Shown one piece after another: positions 38,970 through 51,887 of a DNA stretch of 64,000 nt. The notes under the pieces were generated by a model, which had not been told where the DNA came from, did no database searches, and saw only the letters and a list, made by a program, of their open reading frames with translations. Source of the DNA: Sipunculus nudus (Eukaryota; Annelida; Sipuncula; Golfingiida; Sipunculidae); NCBI GenBank assembly GCA_026874595.1, contig CM049311.1:69545453-69609452 (forward strand). Reading direction: 5' to 3'. Position numbers and translations under genes: made by a program. The first letter of the stretch is position 1. Every line of letters begins with the position of its first letter.

Positions 38970-39130
38970 CAGTGAAACTAGTGGGACATTGATAAAGTGG
39001 TGGCATTTTTGAGGTTGTCATCTAAGCAAGGTCTTTTATAAAGAGCCAAATAGAAAAGGGACCTTAAACAAGCAGTCGTTATTTTGGGGTGGTGGCTAAA
39101 TTAAGGTGGTCGTTAGGTGTGGTTTTACAG
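38970..39130. mobile_element. Possible decayed Tigger-like MITE
   Basis: It starts CAGTGAAACTAG after a TA and ends GGTCGTTAGGTGTGGTTTTA, with internal GTGGTGGC/GGTGGTGGC. This recalls mariner-class MITEs, but the inverted repeats are poor. Confidence 0.3.
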
Positions 39131-40227
39131 CATAGTCTTGGTAATACCTTGTACACTGAGTTGCACATTGGATTAATCACAAAAATTTAGGACTTGCAGT
39201 CCTTTCTGTCATGACTTTTGCCCCAAGGATGCAGTGATAGGCCAAAGGAGAGGTGTAATGACTCTGAATTTGTGTTATTAGGAAATGACATTCATTTACA
39301 GGTTTTTGACAAGTTTTTAAATCTCAGTGGTTAATTAGCATAGGAAAAAAATGCAGGTGGGATCATGAAAATTTGCACCTTATGAGAATGCCATTATTTG
39401 AGGTTAAAAAACCTGGAATCTTTTTATAAAATATGATTTAAAGTATTTTATCACCTGTAGTCCAGTTTACATATAAATGTATGTAAATTTTAAAATTTAT
39501 ACCTGTATGTGTATCTGTGTCACTTGTACAGTTTTGTGTGAAGTATTCCAGGAGAATTTGGCAATAACCTGACAATACTGTAAAGAGGTACAGATGCCAA
39601 AAATAGCTGGGAATCATGAACTGTATTTCAATTTGGTCGTGGCTAAGGTCACTTGGCATCATGCATGAAATATGTTGTTTTTTTCAGTGGCACAGGCTCA
39701 CTTAAGTTTTGATTGACATGTTAGTATAATTCTATCCTGCTTCTGTTAAATAACACATACATGTACATTTTAACAGGTATATAGTTAAGTTGTATACACA
39801 TCACAAGGATGATTTATTTTTAATTAAATTTGTGGCAGATTAATCGGGGCACAAGCTGAGAGTAGCCACATAATGAAGTGTGATATATTGTAGACCTTTC
39901 TTACAAGGCCGAGTGTATTTGCTTATTATTATATACATTCACGGTTAGTTATTTAACTCTGCATGTTTTGGTTTTTATTTATTTATTTATCATATATTTC
40001 ACAAGAGGAAATATTCAGATGTGAGAATACTGCAGTAAACTGTAGTTACATATTATGAGGAATCATATGTAAACAAATTTGAAATTTTGAAAGAACAAAC
40101 ACCTGGAGCTTCCAAAACTAAATGGGTATTAAAGGAATATTCAAATGTACCAGCATTTGCACCAAATGAATATTAGATTTGAGTAGATGAATGTACCCAC
40201 TTGGCTGATACCTGGTACATGATGTAA

Positions 40228-40239
40228 CCAGTAGATGGC
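40228..40239 (+). promoter_or_regulatory. CTCF-like motif, full match to core
   Basis: CCAGTAGATGGC matches all 12 positions of CCASYAGRKGGC. Match by eye only. Confidence 0.3.
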
Positions 40240-42147
40240 TCTGCAGGCTGCAGTCACTGATGCATCAGTTTGTGTAGGCCATGTACTGCACTCTCTATGC
40301 AGTAGTGTTGTTGCATTCCTTATTGTAAGTTATTTCACCTAACCACAAATGGAGCATATGCTGTAGAGCATCACCAGGGGAGCTGTGTATTATTGGCACC
40401 ATTTCAAGTGTTCATACTTGGCAAACCTCTTTGAATGCCCAGCTCTCATTCGTCAATACCAATATTGAGGAAACTTGTCCCTGTACCAACACTGGTGGTT
40501 TTTAGCATATGCTTCCCATGCAGGCAGTGATTAAATGAAATGAATCTGTGGAATTAATGCAATGAGTGCTATGCTGCTGTGTGAGGATGTAGGTATGTGC
40601 ATGCTTCGTGCAAATATGTATAGTATATGTTCAGAGAATGGTTGTGTATTTAGGATATGTTAGCAGATGTGTGAAAAGTCAGTGATGAATTAGAGATGTT
40701 TGTTTAACTGCAGTTTGAGTATCCAGTGCCAGCTCAGGTGACACTGTAGGAAAGTCGCTTGATAAAAAAAAAAGATAGGATTCTCTCCCTGGCTCTCTTT
40801 CTGTCATATGTACCATTCATCACATTCTTTAATTCAAAAGTTTGCATTAAATAAGTTAAGGAAGAAATAGAAATAAGCTTTTATTTTGATTCAATGGATA
40901 TTTGGGATTTTAAATTCAAGTTTTCAGGAACAATACCGAAAATAGTTATGTTTTGTATTATTGGGGTGTAAGAATTTTCAATTGCCTCTGTTCTTGATAT
41001 ATTTTTCATTAATACAGAATTCATACAGTAGATGCCAAAATGAAATGTATGTTTATTTTTCCAAAATTGTAGGCATGTTTGTATTCTCCTGTATTAATAA
41101 TCCAAAACCCTATCAGTCTATGAGAGTTAATCCCCACTCAGTTGTTCTTTTTGACATGAAATATGTCATTAAACATGAAACAAAATCTGCAAAATATAAG
41201 AGGAAAATAATTGTTTGATAATGATTAACGATGTATCTGTGTTGACATGTAACCAATTTCTCTTTTGTTGAATCTAACACAGTCAAAAGGATTTATACTT
41301 GCTTTTTAATTTTCACTCCACAAATTTGATAATACATCAAAATGTTTGTATGAACCGACCCATCAATGTCATCTTCATCATCACTTCACTCACCACTGCC
41401 ATCATCATCATCCTCATCATCAAAGCAGCTGATTTGATAAGGATCACAGGAGGTTAATTTATTGTTTTTTTGTTCCCATAAGTAGGTTGGCCTGTATGTA
41501 TTGACATGTAAATTTTGAAATGTAAATAACTGTTCATAATTTTTTAGCCTGGTAAATATGTATCTTTTCCACAAAGCCCAACACTTTCAGAGTACAACTG
41601 GTTTGCAGTATTACCATGAGAACGCAAGACACTGAAAGCAAAATGGTGTTGAGAAAAGTTGGAGAAGAATGTATCAGGGGAAAATTGTCGAGATAATTTA
41701 ACTACTGCTGCATTTTGCGACATAATGAAACTGTATGGAGAAAATTGTGGAATGTTTATATGGGGAAATGAGTTGTGTAAATATAGAGAGGCGTATTTGG
41801 AGAGTTGAATATTGACAACGAAACACACACGTAGTATTGATTTGAACATACTCCAGTGCAGGCACTTGCAGGTAACTAGTTGCACAAACACATGCAGCAG
41901 TTAAACCTCTCTCCATTGTTTAAGCCTCACCAGTACAACTAAAGACTGTATTCAGTGTATTCAGGATGTGTATACGCACTGGATATATCATATGTTATTC
42001 ATTTTTGGTGTCAAGGTTTATGTTAATTATTTTTTTTTCTACTTTTATTGAAACCATTTGAATAATATTTTAATACTTCTTTGTTGCAAGTGATCATGTT
42101 TGTGGCTTTATTTGGAATCTGCTTCGTGCAGATACATCGAATGTAGT

Positions 42148-42159
42148 GACATCTAGTGG
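42148..42159 (-). promoter_or_regulatory. CTCF-like motif
   Basis: Reverse complement CCACTAGATGTC, 11 of 12 positions. Confidence 0.25.
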
Positions 42160-42336
42160 GAATTTGTTGTACTAAAGCCTGAAAGCAAGGAAGCAAACAC
42201 CGGACACCAACTTTGTTTCATGGCCATTACATATTTGATTGTAATTAGGACAGGACGTTTTCCTTTCTGATCTTTTTTAAAGCCCGTAATGGAACTTTTT
42301 AAATATCTGATTGTTCTTTTTTTCTCAGAATCCAAG

Positions 42337-42340
<4 letters not shown>

Positions 42341-42384
<44 letters not shown>
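42341..42384 (+). repeat. (TA)n microsatellite
   Basis: 22 TA units followed by CACATA. Confidence 0.95.
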
Positions 42385-42390
<6 letters not shown>

Positions 42391-42754
42391 GTGATTTATT
42401 GTTTTTTCATACTTTTATAATGTAATTAAATAACCGGTGAGATAGCTCACAGTGTATTCTTTCTCGTTGCTTCAATAATCATTGGTGATAGGCATATTAT
42501 GTATCTGAATTATGTTTTTTTAGGCTGCTATGAGTATTGTTAGCCTGGCTTGGCCAAGGTCGTCAAATTGAGCTGTACTGTCATACTGGTACAGAAATCA
42601 TGGAACAGAGATGAAACCAGAACAGCACATTGTAAAACTGTACACACATTTTGGAAGGATTTATTAATAAGAACAGTACATTTTCAATAAAATTATACCA
42701 ATATTAAAATGCATCCTTCTTGTGTTCTGATGTCGAATGTGTTATGTTGCTTAT

Positions 42755-44498
42755 TGTATCCGCCAAAACGAAGTTTTGCGGATACTATGTTTTTGACCGG
42801 GTTCCGCTGCCGCCGCGGCGTTCGTTTCCGGAGAACTCCTCTGAGACTACTGGAGGGTTTTTTTCCCGAAGGTTTCACAAATTATCGGGTCACATGTGAA
42901 CTGGTGCCTAACCAAGTGACCTTGACCTCTGACCTTTCCTTACTGCCCAGCGTCCATTTGTGCGTCTGTTTCCACACATAAACCCACATATCTCGGGAAC
43001 CGTTTGACCGATCAGGTAAATAATTTTACACAAATGTAGCCCTGGGATAGCTTTATAACATACACAAAGAAGGTAGCGCCACCTGCAACCATGTTTGCAC
43101 AGTGTATATCTGTTCATCTACCTTGGGTTAAAATCACTCATATCTCTGCAGTGGTTTGACTAATTCACCTAAAATTCTGCATGCGTATACATCCTAGATA
43201 GCATTCTTGATTTTATGACAGGTGGCACCACCTACATTCACGTTAACGCTGCAGACATCCAAGCTCATATCTCGGGAACCGTTTGACCAATCAGGAAAAA
43301 AATTTTTCACATGTAGCCTTTAGATAGCTTTATAACATACCGGTACACAAAAATGGTGGCGCCACCTGCAGCCATTTTTGCACAGTGTCCATCTGTTTGT
43401 CTGCCTTAGGTTAAAATCACTCATATCTCTGCAGTGTTTTGAGTAATTCACCTGAAATTCGGCATGCATATACATCCTAGATAGCTTTCTTGATTTTATG
43501 ACAGGTGGCGCCACCTACCTTCACGTTCACACTGCAGACATCCAAGCTCATATCTCAGGAACCGTTCGACCAATCAGGAATTTTTTTTACACAAATGTAG
43601 CCCTTGGATAGCTTTATAACACACACAAAAATGGTGGGGCCAACTGCAGCCATTTTCGCACAGCGTCCATCTGTTTGTCTGCCTTAGGTTAAAATCACTC
43701 ATATCTCTGCAGTGTTTTGAGTAATTCACCTGAAATTCGGCATGCATATACATCCTAGATAGCTTTCTTGATTTTATGACAGGTGGCGCCACCTACCTTC
43801 ACGTTCACACTGCAGACATCCAAGCTCATATCTCAGGAACCGTTCGACCAATCAGGAAATTTTTTTACACAAATGTAGCCCTTGGATAGCTTTATAACAC
43901 ACACAAAAATGGTGGGGCCAACTGCAGCCATTTTCGCACAGCGTCCATCTGTTTGTCTGCCTTGGGTTAAAATAACTTGTATCTCTGCAGTGGTTTGACA
44001 AAATCACCTGAAATTCGGCATGCATATACATCCTAGATAGCTTTCTTGATTTTATGACAGGTGGCGCCACCTACCTTCACGTTCACACTGCAGACATCCA
44101 AGCTCATATCTCCGGACTCGTTTGACCAATCAGGAAAAAAAAATTTACACAAATGTAGCCCTTGGATATCTTTATAACATACACAAAAATGGTGGCGCCA
44201 CCTGCAGCCATTTTTGCACAGCGTCCATCTGTTTGTCTGCTGTGGGATAAAAACACTCATATCTCTGCAGTGGTTTGACTTTTCCACATGAAATTTTGCA
44301 TGTGTATACATCTTGGATAGTTTCTCGTTCAAATAACAGGTGGCGCCACCTTCAATCATGTTTATGTGGCAGAGATCCATTCTAATATGTAACACGTGTA
44401 ACTCTATTTCCCCTTGCCATTCAATCCATGCCTCAGTTCACCTGTCCTCTGATTTTGGCGGATACACGTAGTCGCTTGTCGAGTACCCGTATTCTAGT
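42755..44498 (+). mobile_element. Family E repeat, full-length copy
   Basis: Left end T-GTATCCGCCAAAAC, then GTTTTGCGGATAC: a 13-bp hairpin with one bulge. Right end TTTTGGCGGATAC (inverse of GTATCCGCCAAAA), then GTAGTCG-CTTGT-CGAGTAC hairpin, then TATTCTAG-T. Length 1744 bp, nearly equal to the other full copy (1743 bp, 56858-58600). It contains a 278-bp tandem array with the palindrome AGGTGGCGCCACCT. It sits between Ts (TTAT and TAGTATTC). Confidence 0.8.
43320..44150 (+). repeat. 278-bp tandem array inside family E
   Basis: Three near-identical units with a 278-bp step, seen for example from the palindrome AGGTGGCGCCACCT near 43504, 43782 and 44060. Each unit alternates a CACCTACCTTCACGTTCAC block and a GCAGCCATTTT(T/C)GCACAG block. 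Confidence 0.85.
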
Positions 44499-44606
44499 TA
44501 GTATTCTTGTCTGCCATGCATTAGCACAAAATACCTTAAGGGGTCAGTACACTCGGGTTGTAACAAGCTCGGCTCTCTCCGTTGTCGACTTGTGTTTTAA
44601 TTATTT

Positions 44607-46179
44607 TTTTAGCTCAGCTGACTATAAGTCATCTGAGCTATAGTCGTGGTCTTTTGTCCGTCGTCAAGCTGTCCGTCCGTCCGGCCGTCCGTCCATTAAC
44701 AGGGCACGTTTTAAAACCGTTGGACCTACGAATCCAAAATTCTGCATACCAATAGATGTCCCGAAAATCTCTTACCATACCGAAAATGTGGTCATCAGAA
44801 CTTCGTTCCTTTGAGATATTAAGGAAAAACCTCTGTTTTCCATAAAAAAGCCATTGTTACACTTCAAAGCTGCCTAATATCAAAACCACTGATCTGTTTT
44901 TGATCATATTTAGTATTCATATTTTTCCATACATTTTCTGTGCACATACCAAAAATTAGGTTAGTATTGGGTATTATTTTGAAGTTATGGGCCCAAATAT
45001 AATGCAGTTTCTTAAAAATCAGGAAATATATTTGCTCACTTAACATTAGAATTGCTGAAGCTGGAGACTTTTTTTCGGGTATATATCTTTATTTAATCAA
45101 GATTCAATTGTTTACCCAAAATTAGATCTGAATTTTGCAAATTTTTCAAGTTATTAGCATAAATAAAAAATCAATACCTTAAATTTTGTCCAACTTTGGC
45201 AATGGCACGTTTTTTCCCTGTAAGCACTGTTATTTTAATTTTCACAGCATATATACACAAGGATTTAATCTTTTAAAATCTGAAATTTCAAAGGAATTGT
45301 TTGAAAAGAGTAGCTTTTATTCAAGTTTTCATACACCATGTCAAGTGTTGTTTACATCTGGCCCACCTAGTAATACAGTCTTCACTTGCATTATGTAACC
45401 CACCCCAGGCAGCTTGCCTTGGCTTAGCTTGGCCACTACTAGCAGGCTTCCCCTCTGCCCTGCACTCCCCATCCCCCCCCCCCCCCCCCAGCTGGTGCAT
45501 AAACTAGATGAATGTTATAATTTTCTGTATTTTATTTTAGTTTTGGCTATGTTACATTTTAGATTTTGTATTGTACCACCAGGGTTACAATGATTAAAGT
45601 GCACATTTAATTGTGTCCACAAAATGATGTATTGCTATGAAAGTGTGGATGTTCATCAGAGTGCTCATTAAAGATTTTAATTTGTTTGACTTATAACTCA
45701 TGGTTGTATCAGTTGTTACATGATACTGGCTAAATAATTAAAATTTATATTGCTGATCCTTTATTTCAGTTCATAAAATTAAACATTCCACTCCAGTTTG
45801 CTCCTGGTATAATATATTGGGTGTTTTGATACTTGGATTAATTTTAACACATGTATTAGTTTCATAGTTGAGAATACTTTTCTTTTTTCCTGATACCATT
45901 TAAAAAATATAAATATTTAAATTTTTCCTGTGAGTGCTGTGGATTTAATTTTCACAGCATGTACACATTAGCATTTCATCTGTTAAAATCTGAAATTTGA
46001 AACTAATTGATCAAAAACTGTAGATTTTATTCAAGTTTCCAGGTAACAAGTCTTCATTGTTACATCAGGTCAGTATAAATGCAGTGTACTGGGCAGTTAC
46101 ATAACACCTTCAGGTCTGACCTACTGTCACTGTGAGTGTCTGGGTCAGGCTGGGTTAGGCAGTAATTACCAGAGAGCCT

Positions 46180-46210
<31 letters not shown>

Positions 46211-46241
46211 GCAGTCCAGCTCTCTCTTTTTCTCTCTCTCT

Positions 46242-46297
<56 letters not shown>

Positions 46298-46311
46298 CTT
46301 TTTCTCTTTCT

Positions 46312-46368
<57 letters not shown>

Positions 46369-47448
46369 TTATTGCCACCCTTCCTCCCTCCATCCCAATC
46401 TGTTAACATACTCTATGTTGTACTATAAACTAGATACAATAGCTATAAATGTTGATGCAATTTAGAAATGTGAATCAACTGAAATATTCACAATCACATG
46501 TATGTTATACTGTAAATTTATAGTAACAATCGTAAACCTGGATAAAAATTATGAAATAAAAAAAAAAGGAATAAATGCAAATATTGTTAATTTTTTATTG
46601 GCTCAGTAGAATGGGGAAAAAAATGATTTGCTTTGTTTCTGGTTATGGCAACTGTATACATATCATAAAATTGATAAAAAAGGTTTACCAAAGAAATTGG
46701 ATCGCATCAGACAAATGTGTAAACTGTTGAACTGTCAACAGCTTATCAAAAATGTAACCAATGGAAAGGCATGGTCAGATCTCAAATATTATTTGCAACA
46801 TTTTCTTCAATCATATAAACCAACCATGGCCCAAATTACCTCTTCCTCTCAAACTTTATCTACATTTCATCATATTTTTAATATTTTAACCTTCTAGGTG
46901 GTTCAGTACTGTTGACCATTTGTCCATAGGTACCTATGTACATGCCAGAAATTATGTCAATATTGTGTAATATGTAGACATGAGGGTCATCAAAATAATG
47001 TACTTTGTCAAGACCGATCTTGTCAAGATATCATGTCATACAGTCACAAATTCATAAATCCCCTCATCAACATAATTAATCATAACCTTGTATCTGTCAA
47101 ATTGAAATCTTGCAGTTTTCCATACAATATAGATCCTTCAACAAATAGCCTTATCATCATTATACCACTGCTTAGTATACTGTCATTGCATTCATATTTG
47201 CTCAAATAAATTGTTTTTTCGACCCCTCCCAAATAAATAAAAAATAAACCACTATATTTGACTCTATTAATCCATCAGTCAGGTAATTTCATTTATCATT
47301 TACTCACATATTACATTACATTCCTTTGTAATAGCCCAACATGTCCATGATATTCATAAGCTTTATCGACTCGATATAGTATCACAGTGGAAAAACATTT
47401 ATAGTCCAATCACAATCAGCTGAGCGCCGTGACCCATGGGTCCCTTGT
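44607..47448 (+). mobile_element. Family A repeat, third copy with both ends
   Basis: Left: T run, AGCTCAGCTGACT-ATA-AGTCATCTGAGCT hairpin (44611-44639), then GTCCGTCCGTCC. Right: CAGCTGAGC (47417-47425), palindrome GACCCATGGGTC (47431-47442), CCTTG-TT. Length 2.84 kb. Inside are a poly-C run (45473-45489) and a large CT microsatellite. No protein-coding capacity. Confidence 0.75.
46172..46364 (+). repeat. (CT)n-rich simple repeat
   Basis: About 190 bp of mostly CT with interspersed T, giving apparent Arg-Glu ORFs on the other strand that are artefacts. Confidence 0.95.
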
Positions 47449-47809
47449 TAGTGGATCGCCAAGGGTCGTTGGTTTCCTCCATCTTTAGAGAACTAGCGAT
47501 CGAACGCCTTGCTGCATGTCTCACAGTTTAGTTCTAATTTGTACGATCCATGTAAAATAAATTTATAGTTTAAATGTATTTATTACTTTTCAAATACGTG
47601 TAAGCCTATTCTGACTCAGTTGTGCAGATTCCGTCTCTATATACTCCTAAGGCTATGAGCGTAGCTACAAAGCCGGTAGCCTCTTTTGTTTTGACTCATG
47701 TCAAATATGTCCTTTTTCCACTCATTACACCACGTTATATCACTATTCATCCAACCAACATCTAAAAGGCTTGGTACACTTTTGGTCAACTATACGTTTA
47801 CCAGTTAAT
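47449..47809. other. Unassigned DNA between repeats
   Basis: No gene or known repeat recognised. It begins immediately after the family A end and precedes the G-type start at 47810. Confidence 0.4.
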
Positions 47810-48636
47810 TGTATTCCCAGACAATTCGGGATACTATGGTTTAAGCACGGTCGCGCCGCCGCCGTAGATTTTTCGTTTGGACGCGATAACTCAAAAAAAT
47901 ATTTCACGGATCTTGACCAAAATTGACATGTGTATAGATATGGGTTACGCTCCTGAGGCAGCGGAAATCTTGCGCTTTTAAGAAGCTACTGATTTTCCCG
48001 CTGCCAGCTTTGACCGTTTATGATGCACTTAAACACTAGGTGGTGCACATGGGCCTGTCTGCTGAAAAACTGCTGATGTGAATAGCAACCAACCAAATGC
48101 AAGGCAACAAACACTCGACAGGCATCAGGCTCCGCCCAGAAACCACGTGCGGGGCAGTTCTCTCTGAGCCTGTGGCCTGTTCAAACGGTCGCCGGGGCGA
48201 TGAGCTGTTACTCAAAACGAAATGAACAACATTGGCTTCGTGTATTCCTCGCTTGGCTGGTAAAGCGTTTTGTCTTCAAGCACAGGGTCTCATCTGATTG
48301 GAGCAAAATACAATGCTTCCCTCTGGTGTAGAGATTCAGGAAACAAGTGCATAACAAACAGCGCTTACGATAAAGGTAGTTGGCCTATAAATAAAGCGCT
48401 GTGTAAAAAGGGTAAGATATGGGTAAGAAGACGAAGCCTATTAAAAATGGGGTCATGACCTTTACTAGGAGTATGACCTAGACCTTGATAAGGTTAATTT
48501 GGGGGGGAAATTACACAAATTCTTATATATCTCAAGAAATCTTTCATGGATTGATCCAAAAATCAAATTATCTTAAGATCTTGGATAGTGTTGTCATGTA
48601 CCGGAAACTGATGGCGCTACCTGTAATCTTTTTTTT
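47810..48636 (+). mobile_element. Family G repeat, 5' part
   Basis: T-GTATTCCCAGAC... CGGGATACTATGG hairpin-like start, then GCCGCCGCCGTAG and GCGATAACTCAAAAAAATAT. It is interrupted by a 469-bp insertion (47946-48414) and then split at 48637 by a family C start; the G-type phrase GGTGGCGATACCTGTTATTC at 49665 shows what should have followed. Confidence 0.6.
47946..48414. mobile_element. 469-bp insertion with 10-bp target duplication, possible SINE
   Basis: AGATATGGGT lies at both edges (47936-47945 and 48415-48424), and the paralogue at about 49512 has a single copy running into GTGAGGACG. Inside, TCGCTTGGCTGG (48249) and GGGTCTCATC (48284) loosely resemble pol III A and B boxes. No inverted ends and no coding. 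SINE is a guess; the length of the duplication also fits a 9-10-bp DNA transposon. Confidence 0.45.
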
Positions 48637-49381
48637 TTGCGAACCTGTGAGCTTTTGCGATAATGTGGCGTCGTCGGGCGTCCGTCAGCGGTCGTCCGTC
48701 GTCTGTACGTAACCCATACTATCTTGAAAACGGCAAGAGTTAGCATCACGAAATTTTATGCAAAAAATTAGTCCTCTAAAAAACTCTATCGGATTTTGTT
48801 TATTTTTTGGCTAAATGCATTTTCTTAGATTTTATAGGGAAAAGCTAAAAAAGCTTTAAAAATCTTCTCCGAAACTGTACAGCCAAATTGTCCAATATTT
48901 AACAGAAATGATTGATTTGACAATCTTTCTCAAGTTTGTTCGAATGGTTTAAGTTCGGTGATTTTTGGCCGAGTTACAGGGAGTTGAACTTAGTCATCTG
49001 TCCAAAAAAGCATACTAAAATTACAATCACCAAACTTTATGCCAATGTTTGTCACATGAGTCGTATCTGAAATTGAGGTATTGGTGGTGCAACCTGCATC
49101 GGCTTTTTTGTACGGGGGTCATCAGTGCCCGTATCATACTGACGGCTACAAAATACTTCTTCTCTGAAACAATATGACCAAATCGTTTAATATCACACAT
49201 AAATGATCCGAGGGTAGTGCTTTCTATAGTTTGTTCAAATGGTCTCAGTTCTGTGACTTTTGGCTGAGTTATGGGAAGCTGAATTTAGTCATATGCCATA
49301 ACAGCCCATTTTAGCTCAGTGGCTGCAAAGATCTTCTTCTTAAAAACCACGGGGCCAAATTCTGAAATCCCACACATTAAT

Positions 49382-50590
49382 TGTATCCCCAGACAAAGTC
49401 GGGAGATACTATGTTTCATGACGGTCTCTCCGCCGCCGCCGCTTATAAATCATGTTGGCGCGATAACTCAAAAAATATTTCACGAATCTTTTCCAAACTT
49501 GGTATATGTATAGATATGGGTGTGAGGACGATGTCTATATAAAATGAGGTCATGACCTTTACTAGGAGAGTCTCCTTGACCTCAAAAAGGTCATTTTTTT
49601 TGGAAAATCACCCAAATCATGATGATCAAAGATCATGGATAGGGTTGTCATGTTCCAGAAACTGGTGGCGATACCTGTTATTCTTAACTTGTTTTCATGC
49701 CTTTTAATCCCCACAAAATTGCCACTTGACAGTACTGTGAGCATTAAAAAGTAAAAAACTAATGGACAGATTTCTTTTATATTATGCATATACATAGATA
49801 TGGGTTATGGGATGATGTTTATTTAAATTGGGATCATGACCTTTCCTATGAGAGTGGTCTTGGCCTTGAATATTCCCATACTTTGTGAAATTCACACAAA
49901 ATCTTTAATATCTCAGTAAGGGATACATGGAATGATCCATATTCAAATTGACCGAAGATCTTGGATAGCTTTGTCTTTTGCAGAGGACAGGTGGCCTTGT
50001 GTCGTTTTCTTGTTAAAATGATGTAAACGCAATAATTTTTATAAAAAATTGTGGTACAGTCACCAAACCTATAGTTTAGCTGCATCTTATCAAGGGCTAG
50101 GCCAAGTTCGAATATGGATGACATTGATGCATTTTTCAAGGTCACAGAGGCGATAACCCTGAAATGATGTTAACTTTAATATCTCACTGAGAGATGCATT
50201 GATTTTTCCAAAAATCAAATTGACATAAGATCTTTGATAGCATTGTTTTCTGCAGAAGACAGGTGGTGCCACCTTATGTTGTTTTCTTGCTAAATTGATG
50301 TTAAAACGGAATAACTTTGTAATAATTCGAGTTACAGTCACCAAACCCACAAGTTTGATGCATCTTATTAACGGCTAGGTCAAATTTGAACATGGATGAC
50401 TTGATTCATTTTTTCAAGGTCAAACAGCGATAATGTTCAAGTGCATTTACGGCAATAACTAAAAAAAAATGTTGGTACAGTCACCAAACTTACAGGTTAG
50501 ATGCATCGTATCAAGGGCTTGGGGGGGGGGGGGGGGGGGGGTATTTGTCAGGGGAAACTATGGCACCTGCGGTGCCAAGATATATCTAGT
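49382..50590 (+). mobile_element. Family G repeat, full-length copy
   Basis: Left T-GTATCCCCAGACAAAG with partner GGGAGATAC (hairpin, two mismatches). Right TTTGTCAGGGGAAAC, an imperfect inverse of the left end, then hairpin TGGCACC-TGC-GGTGCCA (50561-50577), then ATATATCTAG-T. Empty sites at about 18790 and 31165 read ATTAATTATCC; here ATTAAT and TATCC flank the element, so it entered between two Ts without duplication. It contains a poly-G run. Confidence 0.8.
50521..50541 (+). repeat. Poly-G run
   Basis: 21 consecutive G. Confidence 0.9.
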
Positions 50591-50782
50591 TATCCTTAGA
50601 TGTTGATAATTCAAGTTTGTTCAAATGGTTTTGATTCAGTAATTTTTGGCTGAGTTAAGGGAAGCTTAACTTAGCCATTTCGCTGTATTTTCCCATATGC
50701 AAAACGTTTTTGACAGACGCCACTGAGGCCAATTTGTTTAATATTTTACAAGAATAATCCCCTGAATAATTCTTTTAATAAT

Positions 50783-51722
50783 TGTTACAGCTGCTCCTTT
50801 TATTGTTTGGCGCGGGCGAAACTCGTGTTCTGGCGCCCTCGCCGGGCCGTTTGTTACATTCTATGTTTAATCCGTACCGGTTGAACTCTCGTTGTCATGT
50901 TAGCCTTGGGTTTTCACGCCTGGCCGAGGTCACCTGATGAGCCTGTTATGTAGAGATACTGTTACAGGTGCTCTTTTTATTGTGTGACACGAGCGTAACT
51001 CGTGTTGTTACATGTTTTGTTTAATCCGTACTGGTTAAACTCTCGTTGTCATGTGAGCCTTGGGTTTTCACGCCTGGGTAACGTGATGGCCCTGGTATGT
51101 GGAGGTACGCTCAGCGATGTCTTTTCGATAATTCCTGAAATGCGTGTTGTGCAAGCACTTATAGACTGTTCGAGAAGTGGAAGATTCCCGGCTTGGGCGT
51201 GAAGGTATATAAAGGGGCTGTTTTAAGAACCAAAGGGCAGACAGCAGAGCAGATTCCAGCGGACGTAGAAGCGTGTGTCAGATTCTGAGACCTTATCCAA
51301 AGAATGCGGCAATTATACATTTTCAAAGACTTTCTCCTGGATTTTATGCTTTTGGACTTCAGTTTACTTTCTTGGTTGTTGAAAGAACTTTCCAAAGGAC
51401 TGTCATTCTCCGAGAGTTTACATTTAAAGGACTTATCGTGGTGACGGTATTGGTTTCCAGGTATTGTACCATTATCTTTTTGTGTGATTGTATTAACTTG
51501 TTGCTATTACGCTGTTTTACTGTATAATTGTATTGATTTAGTGTATTGTATTGTTAGGGTTGTTTTAAGAATAAATTATAGTTATTTGTAAACAAAAAAC
51601 CACTGACTTCTTTATTCATTCCCTAGACATTTCACGCTGCCTATTGTTACAGGATCTGATCTCCATTACAAAATTTGTGTTCATCACGCATACGTGATCT
51701 GTTTTTATTAGGTTCCGTAACA
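50783..51722 (+). repeat. 5' LTR with internal duplication
   Basis: 940 bp against 805 bp for the 3' LTR. The excess comes from a tandem duplication of its first about 177 bp (TGTTACAG at 50783 and again at 50960). TATATAA at 51206 and AATAAA at 51570 are the likely promoter and poly(A) signals, matched in the 3' LTR at 61590 and 61950. Confidence 0.85.
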
Positions 51723-51728
51723 TAAAAT

Positions 51729-51746
51729 TGGGGGCTCGTCCGGGAT
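51729..51746 (+). other. Primer binding site, tRNA-Pro type
   Basis: TGGGGGCTCGTCCGGGAT starts six bases after the LTR. It is the sequence complementary to the 3' end of tRNA-Pro used by many retroelements. Confidence 0.85.
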
Positions 51747-51887
51747 GCTTAATAGTTTTCAAATTAATTAGGCCTTGACCTGGACACATTGTTTTATCAT
51801 ACATTGTTTATAAGATTACATATTGCTTACGGTACATTGTTTACAGGATTTATCACAGTGGTTTTTGTTATTCTTTAACATCTTAAC

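Larger units (their letters stand above)
37132..42147. other. Intergenic DNA, no gene seen
   Basis: AT-rich with scattered short chance ORFs. A degraded MITE-like piece lies at 38970 and two CTCF-like motifs at 37726 and 40228. No splice-bounded exon or structured RNA recognised. Confidence 0.4.

Noticed and set aside
41544-41891. 115-codon minus-strand ORF
   Set aside because: No similarity to a known family, no splice or promoter context; likely chance.
43320-44395. Repeated minus-strand ORFs starting MAPPVIK
   Set aside because: They recur because of the 278-bp array, which is not a multiple of three, so they never read through; no known domain.
46155-46409. Arg-Glu repeat ORFs on the minus strand
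   Set aside because: Translation of the CT microsatellite; not a gene.
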